Assembly: GCA_003445095.1 (NCBI GenBank)
Contig: DLVS01000010.1
Span: 1,773 to 7,280, forward strand
Source: Verrucomicrobiales bacterium
Lineage (GTDB): Bacteria; Verrucomicrobiota; Verrucomicrobiia; Limisphaerales; UBA9464
Reading direction: 5' to 3'
DNA: 5,508 nt
A model generated the notes under the pieces. That model had not been told where the DNA came from and ran no database searches. It saw only the letters and a list, made by a program, of their open reading frames with translations. This document shows, one piece after another, positions 1 to 5,508 of this stretch. The translations under genes and the position numbers were made by a program. The number at the start of each line of letters is the position of its first letter. Position 1 is the first letter of the stretch.

Positions 1-1227
1 TCCCCGGGTGCCGCCACCAACTCGCCGGCCGTGATCGACCGGGCGGGCGCACTGGCTAAATCGCAACGCGAGTTCATTGAGGAAAATCGGTCGCTGCTCA
101 CCTTTGGGCTCGATCGGGTGGACGTCTTGCAGTTTCCGGTCTTGCAGCGCCCGCTCTGGCAGTACGTCGCCACCTTGCTCTACATCCTGATCGCTTTCTA
201 CGTGGCCAAGTTTGTGGATTGGCTCATTCACAGCCGCCTCCGCAAATGGGCCGAGCGCACCGAAACGCAGTGGGACGATGTCTTGGTCAATCTCGTCGAT
301 GGTCCGGTAAAGGTGGTGGTCTTCGTCCTGTTACTGAACTTAGGTCTGCAATTATTCAATTGGCCCGAAGTCGTCGAAGGATGGTTCGCGAAGCTCACGG
401 TTCTCGCCGTGGGCTTGTCCTTGCTGCTGGTGGTCCTGAAAGCCGTGGACGCCGCCATCGCACTCTGGCGAAAAAAGCTGCCCCCCGGAGGCGATCGCGA
501 TTTCAACGAGCACTTCTTGGTCCTCGTCGGCAAAGTGATCAAGGGCATCATCGGCGTGGTCGCCGTTTTCACCGTCCTGGGTAACCTGGGATTTGATATT
601 CGGACGGCTTTGGCGTCGGTGTCAGTCGTGGGGCTGGCCTTGGGTCTGGCTGCCCAAGATACCGTCGGAAATCTGTTCGGTGCGGTCGCGGTATTTTTCG
701 ATAAGCCGTTCAAAATCGGGGACCGTGTTCGGGTTGGCGAAGTGGACGGCACGGTGGAGGAAATGGGGCTCCGCTCGACGCGCATCCGTAACCTCGACGG
801 ATTCCTGGTGACCGTGCCCAACAAGGAGATTGGCACCGCGCGGATCGTGAATATCAGCCGCCGTCCCACGATTCGGACAACGTTCGGGATTGGGCTCACC
901 TACGACACCCCCGCACCGCGCGTTCGTCGGGCGGTAGAGTTGATTGAGGAAATCTTTCGTCGTCATCCAAACACGCATGACCTCGTGGTTCACTTCAACC
1001 GTTTCGGCGACTTCGCCTTGAACATCGACGTGGTGTACTGGTGCCGTCTGACGGATTGGAAGGAATTCACGCGAGTGTTTCAGGCGCTCAACCTCGAACT
1101 CAAAGCACGGTTCGACGCCGAAGGACTGAGCTTCGCTTTCCCGACTCAGACGGTGCAGTTACAAGCAGCCGGCGACCCTGTTAAACCTACTCAGCCTGTG
1201 AGTTCGGCGAGTCCAACCCAGCGGTAA
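1..1227 (+). CDS. MscS-family mechanosensitive ion channel, probably 5'-truncated
   Basis: Membrane channel that would open under membrane tension and release solutes during hypo-osmotic shock. Residues are numbered from a GTG at base 31. Hydrophobic segments lie near 43-66, 92-110, 118-146 and 164-187, followed by a glycine/alanine-rich pore-lining helix at about 192-222. The MscS signature is clear: GLALGLAAQDTVGN at 201-214, then FFDKPFKIGDRV at 222-233, which leads into the beta domain (GTVEEMGLRSTRIR, 240-253; VPNKE, 262-266). A cytoplasmic alpha/beta domain follows to about 375, ending in a Pro/Ser/Thr/Gln-rich tail. The frame has no stop between base 1 and base 31, and no ribosome-binding site is visible before the GTG. 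The true start is therefore probably upstream of the window, and the GTG may be an internal valine. The extra helices before the pore suggest a larger MscS homologue than the three-helix E. coli MscS. Family assignment is firm; ion selectivity and exact subtype are not known. Confidence 0.93.
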   Translation, partial: SPGAATNSPAVIDRAGALAKSQREFIEENRSLLTFGLDRVDVLQFPVLQRPLWQYVATLLYILIAFYVAKFVDWLIHSRLRKWAERTETQWDDVLVNLVDGPVKVVVFVLLLNLGLQLFNWPEVVEGWFAKLTVLAVGLSLLLVVLKAVDAAIALWRKKLPPGGDRDFNEHFLVLVGKVIKGIIGVVAVFTVLGNLGFDIRTALASVSVVGLALGLAAQDTVGNLFGAVAVFFDKPFKIGDRVRVGEVDGTVEEMGLRSTRIRNLDGFLVTVPNKEIGTARIVNISRRPTIRTTFGIGLTYDTPAPRVRRAVELIEEIFRRHPNTHDLVVHFNRFGDFALNIDVVYWCRLTDWKEFTRVFQALNLELKARFDAEGLSFAFPTQTVQLQAAGDPVKPTQPVSSASPTQR

Positions 1228-1234
1228 CAACGCG

Positions 1235-1262
1235 TTGACATCGCCTTGCCCCTCGATAGCTT
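1235..1262 (+). promoter_or_regulatory. Candidate sigma-70 type promoter for rpsT
   Basis: A perfect -35 hexamer TTGACA lies at 1235-1240. A 16-base spacer separates it from a weak -10 candidate, TAGCTT, at 1257-1262, which matches three of six consensus positions. Transcription would start near 1269 and give a leader of about 20 bases before rpsT. The position, directly after the channel gene's stop codon, fits a separate promoter for the ribosomal protein gene. The weak -10 box is the main reason for caution. Confidence 0.45.
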
Positions 1263-1288
1263 CCGGCCTCCAAGTTCCGCTAAGAATC

Positions 1289-1567
1289 ATGCCGAATACA
1301 AAGTCCGCCGAAAAACGCGCCCGCTCGAGCGCTCGCAAACACGCCCGCAATCACGCGTCCATTTCACGCCTGAAGACGGCGGAGCGCAAATATCTCGGCC
1401 TGATCGCCTCGGGGAAAACCGACGAAGCGCAGCAAGCATTTCAAGAGGTGAGCTCGGCCTATGGGAAGGCCGTGAAGGGAGGCGCAGTTAAGGCCGGGAC
1501 GGCCAATCGCAAGCGCTCCCGATTGCACATGCGGCTCAACGCGGCGCTTTCCAAAAAGACGGCTTAG
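1289..1567 (+). CDS. rpsT: 30S ribosomal protein S20
   Basis: Primary 16S rRNA-binding protein of the small ribosomal subunit, needed for early 30S assembly. The 92-residue product is close to the usual S20 length (about 87 in E. coli). It opens with MPNTKSAEKRARSSARKHAR, the typical basic S20 N-terminus, and continues with an amphipathic helical stretch and a conserved C-terminal basic segment, KAGTANRKRSRLHMRLNA. The frame could be extended to an ATG at base 1235, adding 18 residues. That extension is not S20-like and would begin inside the likely -35 box, so the ATG at 1289 is preferred. Only a weak purine stretch (TAAGAA, 1281-1286) serves as a possible ribosome-binding site. The gene has 61 bases in front of it and probably its own promoter. 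Nothing unusual is seen in the protein. Confidence 0.97.
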   Translation: MPNTKSAEKRARSSARKHARNHASISRLKTAERKYLGLIASGKTDEAQQAFQEVSSAYGKAVKGGAVKAGTANRKRSRLHMRLNAALSKKTA

Positions 1568-1663
1568 TTAGCCGCCGACCAGCGGACTGCTCAGATCGGG
1601 TTTCTGATCCGCATCGTTTCCTCTGCCTTGAACACCGGGGCCGACCCTTCATGATCGGTCTCG

Positions 1664-4600
1664 ATGTCGTTCCCGTGTCGCCTCTTGATCCGAGTGGCCG
1701 GGCTGTTTTGGGCTTCGCTGTTTTTGTGGGCTGATCCGGCAATAACTACGCCGGGCACGAGTCCGGCTCCTGATGTGGCGGCCGCCCAAGCGCGGCTCCG
1801 AGTTGCCCCGGGACTCAAAGTGGAACTCTGGGCGAGCGAACCACTCATTCAGAATCCCACGAGTCTGAGCTTCGATGAGCACGGGCGCGCCTATGTGGTG
1901 GAGAGTCACCGGCGGCGGACGAGCGTATTCGACATTCGCAACTTCAAGGATTGGGTCCCCGACGACCTCGCGCTGCGCTCCGTGGCGGACCGGGCGGCGT
2001 TTCTTCAAGGAATGTTGGCCACGAACCGGGCTTTCCTCGACGCGGCTACCAAATCGACCCGAGGCGGCTTTCGCGATTTTACCGGCGATGGTGTCGTTGA
2101 TCGCCGCGATCTTGAAGTAGAGTCGGAACGCATTCGGCTTGTCGTGGACGACGATCAGGACGGCCGGGCCGATCGGGCTCTGACGTTCGCTGACGGCTTC
2201 AACACGAGCGTAAGTGGAGTAGCCGCCGGGGTCCTTGCTCACGGGAGCAACGTCTGGTTCACGTGCATCCCCGATCTCTGGCGATTTAGTATTCGAGATC
2301 CGGAGTTCTTGCGTGGTGGCCGGCCGTCCTCGTGGCTCACCAATTCGTCTGGCCTAGTTCCTGGCGTCGAATCGAAAAAACTACTGACTGGATTCGGTGT
2401 CCACGTGGCCTTCGGCGGGCACGACCTGCACGGGCTCATCAAAGGCCCGGACGGGCGCTTGTATTTCACGATCGCCGATCGCGGGTCCGACGTCTTATCG
2501 AGTCTTGGCCGTGATCCTTTAACTCCTTTCGAAGACGTGCGGGACACCGGCGCGGTATTCCGCTGCGAACCCGACGGCGCGCAATTTGAAGTCTTCGCTC
2601 GCGGCTTGCGTAATCCGCAGGAGCTGGCCTTCGACGAATTCGGTAACCTGTGGACCGGCGATAACAACGGGGACGGCGGCGACAAGGCACGTTGGACGTT
2701 GGTGCTCGAAGGGGCCGACTACGGCTGGACCATCGGCTGGCAGTGGCTGCCGAAGATGGGCGCCTGGAACTCGGAGCGACTCTGGCACACGCAAGAGAGC
2801 AACACCGCGGCGTATATCGTTCCGCCCGTGGCGCACATTGGGCACGGACCGGCGGGAATCGCTTACTATCCTGGCACCGGCTTGGGTGACGGCTTCGCAG
2901 GCAGCTTTTTCTATTGCGATTTCCCGGGCGGGGTGCGGACGTTTCGTGTCGAACCAGTCGGGGCGTTCTTTCGCGTCGTTGCTTCACCCGAGGCGGTCAG
3001 TTCTACCTCGTGGATGGAGGACAATTCGGCCACGAATTTCGTCGGCAAACTTCTGTGGAATTTAACTCCGGTCGATCTGGCGTTTCCGCCCGGCGGAGGG
3101 GTGGTGGTTGCCGACGGCTTTCCCACCTGGGAGAAGGACGGCAAGGGTCGGCTCTGGCGGGTCTCCAATCCAGCCTTGCAAAACGATCCGCTGATCCGCG
3201 ACACGCAGCGGCTCCTCGCGGAAGGTATGTCCCAGCGGAAGGATGCTGATCTCGGCCAACTCTTAGGTCAGCCGGACATGCGAGTGCGCTTAGGCGCCCA
3301 GTGGGAACTCGCGGCTCGAGGCGAAGCCGCATGGCCGACATTGTCGGCGGTGGCGGAGAAGAGCCGGGAACCGAGGGCTCGCCGCCATGCGATCTGGGGT
3401 TTGTCTCAAATCCTGCGAGGACCAACTGCCAGCGAGAATCGCCTCGTTAAGCGACTTCATGAACTACTTCCGTTACTCGACGACCACGATTCTTATGTGC
3501 AAGGCGCGGCTGCTCGGATGTTTGGAACGGCAAGGTTTTCGGATGCCCAATCGAAACTGCGGCAACTGATAGAACTTGGGGCCTCCCCAGTGGCAGCCCA
3601 AGCCGTGTTGGCGTATCAGGATTTATTTGATACGCGCAGCGGCGGCACGCGGTTTCAATCGTCGTGGTGGGCACCGATCCACGCATCGTTGCCCGCCGGC
3701 CTCAAAGCGAAATTACCGGATCCAGAACCCGGAAGAGCCTTGAGTTGGCCGATTGTCCAGATGGAACGTCGCGTCATTCGCGATTCGGCGACTGATCCAG
3801 TGTTATTCCAGGCGATCGTTGAATTAATCTCAAATCGGGGTGGTGCTTTGGTTGATTGGGAATCACACACCAACTCGCTCGTTCGACTCACCTGCCTTCT
3901 GGCAGAACGTCGTCGGGCGGACCCGAATATTTCGGTATTTCTATCGGATTCGGATCCCCAGCTTGTCCTCGAAGCTGCCCGGGCAGTGCACGACGTCCCG
4001 ATTTATCCGGCCATGCCGGCCCTGGCTTCCTTGCTGCCCAATTTCGAACAGCGCCAGCCGACGATCGATGACCGTCAGTGGCCAACGAACCTCAACTTCA
4101 GCCGCGACGAATGGCTGACCTTCGTGCTGCGGCGAGCGGTCAACGCGGCGCTTATCGGCGGCGATCCTTCCAAAGCCTCGGCCGTGGCGCAGACGGCCCT
4201 GCGGACTGACCTCGCGGAGACTGTTCGCATCGAAGCGCTGGAGGCGCTCGGAAGTTGGGCTTATCCGCCCCAGATTGACCGCGTGGTGGGGCTTCATCGC
4301 GCCGTGCGCACCCGCGATTCCATGCCGGCCCGAGAGGCCTTCGCGTCCGCGTGGCCACAGCTAGAGCAAGTTTCCTCAACCAACGTCCTCCTCGCCGCGA
4401 TCCGAGCCGGCAACGCGTTGCAACCGCCGAATTGGGCGGGACAACTTGCGGACCTCAACCGTCATCCCGACCCCGTCATTCGCGCCGAGGTCAAGCGCCT
4501 CAGGGCAGAAAGTGTCAACCTCTCAGTCAACGAACTCTTCGACCGGACGCACGCGGGACAATCCCCGGTAGAACGTCAATCGGCCCTTCGCGCGCTCGGC

Positions 4601-5230
4601 CAATCAACCGATCCGCAGGCCCAGAAGATTCTGACTCAATTGATCAAGCAATTGGTCCGCGGCCAATTGCCCCGTGAATTGCAGGTGGACCTACTGGACG
4701 CCGCTCGGGCATCGGCCACTCGCGCGCCTGATCTGCACGCTGATTTGACGGCTTGGACCAATTCGCTGGCGGCGGATGATCCGCTCGCCCGGTATCGCAT
4801 CACCCTGGCGAGTGGCGACGCGGCGAACGGCCGCAAGCTCTTTGCCGAACGCGCCGACTGGGGGTGCCAGCGCTGTCACAAGCTCGGTGGCGAAGGAGGC
4901 GACGTGGGACCTCAACTCACTGGGATCGGGCGAGCGAAGGGCGCCGAATACGTGCTCCGCGCCATCGTGAATCCTAACTACGAAATCGCCGCGGGCTTCG
5001 AAAACCTGCTCGTGACCCGCAAAGACGGCACGCTCGTGGTGGGAGTAGTCAAAGCCGAAACCGCCGACGCGATCGTCCTCGAAACCCCGGAAGAAGGCCG
5101 CGTGACAATTCCCGCGAGCCAGATCGAATCGCGCGACCGAGGCCTTTCGGCCATGCCTGAGGGGCTGGTTGACTTGATGACTTTGCGGGAGCTCCGCGAC
5201 CTGATGGCAGCATTGATGGGCGACCCGTGA
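1664..5230 (+). CDS. Large secreted PVC-type protein: sugar-dehydrogenase-like propeller, HEAT-like repeats, C-terminal heme c domain
   Basis: Probably a periplasmic or cell-surface oxidoreductase whose C-terminal cytochrome accepts electrons; substrate unknown. Residues 1-23 look like a signal peptide (R6 and R10, then a hydrophobic core), with an uncertain cleavage site. Residues 45-500 resemble the membrane-bound dehydrogenase domain of Pirellula/Verrucomicrobium proteins, related to PQQ sugar dehydrogenase propellers. Landmarks are FDEHGRAYVVES (70-81), the acidic loop DDDQDGRAD (162-170), GHDLHG (252-257), GLRNPQELAFDEFGNLW (314-330) with NNGDGGDKARW (334-344), GHGPAG (393-398) and GRLWRV (495-500). 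Residues 505-1045 are helical and HEAT-like (for example 537-580, 852-866, 969-986). Residues 1050-1188 form a heme-binding domain with CQRCH at 1068-1072; M1164 in an AMPEGL motif is a candidate distal ligand. The ATG at 1664 is the first start after an in-frame TGA at 1652; no Shine-Dalgarno is visible. Domain families are confident; enzyme activity is inference, and PQQ binding is not shown. Confidence 0.92.
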   Translation: MSFPCRLLIRVAGLFWASLFLWADPAITTPGTSPAPDVAAAQARLRVAPGLKVELWASEPLIQNPTSLSFDEHGRAYVVESHRRRTSVFDIRNFKDWVPDDLALRSVADRAAFLQGMLATNRAFLDAATKSTRGGFRDFTGDGVVDRRDLEVESERIRLVVDDDQDGRADRALTFADGFNTSVSGVAAGVLAHGSNVWFTCIPDLWRFSIRDPEFLRGGRPSSWLTNSSGLVPGVESKKLLTGFGVHVAFGGHDLHGLIKGPDGRLYFTIADRGSDVLSSLGRDPLTPFEDVRDTGAVFRCEPDGAQFEVFARGLRNPQELAFDEFGNLWTGDNNGDGGDKARWTLVLEGADYGWTIGWQWLPKMGAWNSERLWHTQESNTAAYIVPPVAHIGHGPAGIAYYPGTGLGDGFAGSFFYCDFPGGVRTFRVEPVGAFFRVVASPEAVSSTSWMEDNSATNFVGKLLWNLTPVDLAFPPGGGVVVADGFPTWEKDGKGRLWRVSNPALQNDPLIRDTQRLLAEGMSQRKDADLGQLLGQPDMRVRLGAQWELAARGEAAWPTLSAVAEKSREPRARRHAIWGLSQILRGPTASENRLVKRLHELLPLLDDHDSYVQGAAARMFGTARFSDAQSKLRQLIELGASPVAAQAVLAYQDLFDTRSGGTRFQSSWWAPIHASLPAGLKAKLPDPEPGRALSWPIVQMERRVIRDSATDPVLFQAIVELISNRGGALVDWESHTNSLVRLTCLLAERRRADPNISVFLSDSDPQLVLEAARAVHDVPIYPAMPALASLLPNFEQRQPTIDDRQWPTNLNFSRDEWLTFVLRRAVNAALIGGDPSKASAVAQTALRTDLAETVRIEALEALGSWAYPPQIDRVVGLHRAVRTRDSMPAREAFASAWPQLEQVSSTNVLLAAIRAGNALQPPNWAGQLADLNRHPDPVIRAEVKRLRAESVNLSVNELFDRTHAGQSPVERQSALRALGQSTDPQAQKILTQLIKQLVRGQLPRELQVDLLDAARASATRAPDLHADLTAWTNSLAADDPLARYRITLASGDAANGRKLFAERADWGCQRCHKLGGEGGDVGPQLTGIGRAKGAEYVLRAIVNPNYEIAAGFENLLVTRKDGTLVVGVVKAETADAIVLETPEEGRVTIPASQIESRDRGLSAMPEGLVDLMTLRELRDLMAALMGDP

Positions 5231-5257
5231 TGGGAGTCGCCGAGTCGCCGCTTTTTT
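5219..5257 (+). terminator. Possible intrinsic terminator overlapping the stop codon of the large gene
   Basis: GGCGAC at 5219-5224 can pair with GTCGCC at 5236-5241 or with a second copy at 5244-5249. The second pairing sits two bases before a run of six T (5252-5257), as in a rho-independent terminator. The stem is only six base pairs and the loop would be 19 bases, so this is a weak candidate. The T-run may instead simply be the left border of the palindromic element that follows. Confidence 0.3.
5234..5249. repeat. Tandem 8-base duplication GAGTCGCC x2
   Basis: Two exact adjacent copies of GAGTCGCC lie at 5234-5241 and 5242-5249, immediately after the stop codon of the large gene and before the T-run. 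The duplication is short and could be replication slippage. Its effect, if any, is to provide two alternative right arms for the small hairpin that spans the stop codon. Confidence 0.6.
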
Positions 5258-5388
5258 GGAGTGCGGCGGCGGAAGCTTTGTGGAGCTGCCGCTTTGGCAT
5301 GCCAGACTCGCGCTGAAATAAGCCGTAATCTCCTTCGAGCGCGCCGTTCCAAAGCGGTAGCTTCGCTGCGCTGTGCCACCGCACTCCA
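5257..5388. repeat. Imperfect long inverted repeat, REP/MITE-like intergenic element
   Basis: Two arms of about 41 bases flank a 51-base centre. The outer ends match perfectly (TGGAGTGCGG at 5257-5266 with CCGCACTCCA at 5379-5388), and pairing continues through GGC at 5268-5270 after one mismatch. The inner ends also match (CCGCTTTGG at 5289-5297 with CCAAAGCGG at 5349-5357) and extend through AGCT (5284-5287 with 5359-5362) after one mismatch. The middle of each arm is diverged and differs in length by one base. Inside the centre, CGCGCT (5309-5314) can pair with AGCGCG (5338-5343) around a 23-base loop, so the whole element could fold into one long interrupted hairpin. It contains no gene. 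The form resembles palindromic repeats dispersed between genes in some Verrucomicrobiota; only one copy is present here, so its repeat status in the genome is inferred. Confidence 0.75.
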
Positions 5389-5452
5389 CAATGTCATCTT
5401 TCCGATTTTGCTGCCTCCCGACGCCGATCCCGATTTTCATCTCGTCACGCGT

Positions 5453-5508
5453 ATGAAGTTACCTTGGTCCGGAGTCTTTCCTGCCATCACCACCCAAATG
5501 CATCGGGA
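5453..5508 (+). CDS. N-terminus of a dihydrodipicolinate synthase/N-acetylneuraminate lyase family protein, truncated by the window edge
   Basis: The frame from the ATG at 5453 stays open to the end of the window and encodes 18 complete codons, MKLPWSGVFPAITTQMHR. The pattern of a short start followed by W-x-G-V-x-P-A-I-T-T matches the first beta strand of DapA-family class I aldolases, which usually begin with a similar G-V-x-P-A-x-x-T segment. These TIM-barrel enzymes form a Schiff base with a lysine that would lie well outside this window, so neither catalytic residues nor the specific substrate can be judged. DapA itself (lysine biosynthesis) is only one of several possible family members. 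No clear ribosome-binding site is seen before the ATG. The preceding 222 bases and the palindrome suggest a separate transcription unit from the large gene upstream. The evidence is a short motif only. Confidence 0.6.
   Translation, partial: MKLPWSGVFPAITTQMHR

Noticed and set aside
228..899. 223-residue minus-strand open frame opposite the channel gene
   Set aside because: It is low in recognisable structure and rich in Ser/Thr/Arg, typical of an antisense shadow; the + strand encodes the conserved MscS motif here.
1568..1663. Possible terminator or promoter between rpsT and the large gene
   Set aside because: The best hairpin (TCAGA/TCTGA near 1590-1606) has only five base pairs and no T-run, and the TTGAAC at 1628-1633 has no acceptable -10 box at the right distance.
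1649..2242. 197-residue minus-strand open frame
   Set aside because: It overlaps the start of the large gene in antisense, and its translation shows no recognisable motif or membrane pattern. The + strand frame has clear domain motifs over the same bases.
5298..5348. Small gene or tRNA inside the palindrome centre
   Set aside because: The 51-base centre is too short for a tRNA, has no cloverleaf arms, and contains no start codon with a meaningful open frame.
4691..5440. 249-residue minus-strand open frame covering the heme domain region and the palindrome
   Set aside because: It is antisense to the well-supported heme domain with CxxCH, has no recognisable domain, and crosses the intergenic palindrome. 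It is best explained by high GC content.
1..5508. CRISPR array, insertion sequence or phage region
   Set aside because: No regularly spaced direct repeats, transposase, integrase or phage protein is visible; the window is nearly filled by ordinary chromosomal genes.

Overview
The window suggests a Verrucomicrobiota (PVC superphylum) bacterium. It is GC-rich, and its main gene has the architecture found in large secreted proteins of Pirellula/Verrucomicrobium-type genomes: an N-terminal sugar-dehydrogenase-like propeller, HEAT-like repeats and a C-terminal CxxCH heme domain. The phylum is inferred from that architecture and the style of the downstream repeat; there is no rRNA or other direct marker here.

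Layout: all supported genes read left to right on the + strand. (1) Bases 1-1227 hold an MscS-family mechanosensitive channel; its reading frame is open to the left edge, so the start is probably missing. (2) A 61-base gap carries a candidate promoter with a perfect TTGACA -35 box, followed by rpsT (ribosomal protein S20) at 1289-1567. (3) After a 96-base gap with no convincing signal comes a 1188-residue exported protein at 1664-5230. (4) Bases 5231-5452 hold no gene. They contain a small tandem repeat, a possible terminator and a 132-base imperfect palindrome that looks like a REP/MITE-type intergenic element. (5) At 5453 an open reading frame begins whose first 18 residues resemble the N-terminus of the dihydrodipicolinate synthase/N-acetylneuraminate lyase family; it runs off the right edge.

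The genes do not form an obvious pathway. The channel and S20 are housekeeping functions, S20 appears to have its own promoter, and the large cytochrome-type protein is probably a periplasmic oxidoreductase of unknown substrate. I see no new defence or mobile system. The palindromic element and the domain layout of the large protein are the parts most worth a second look.
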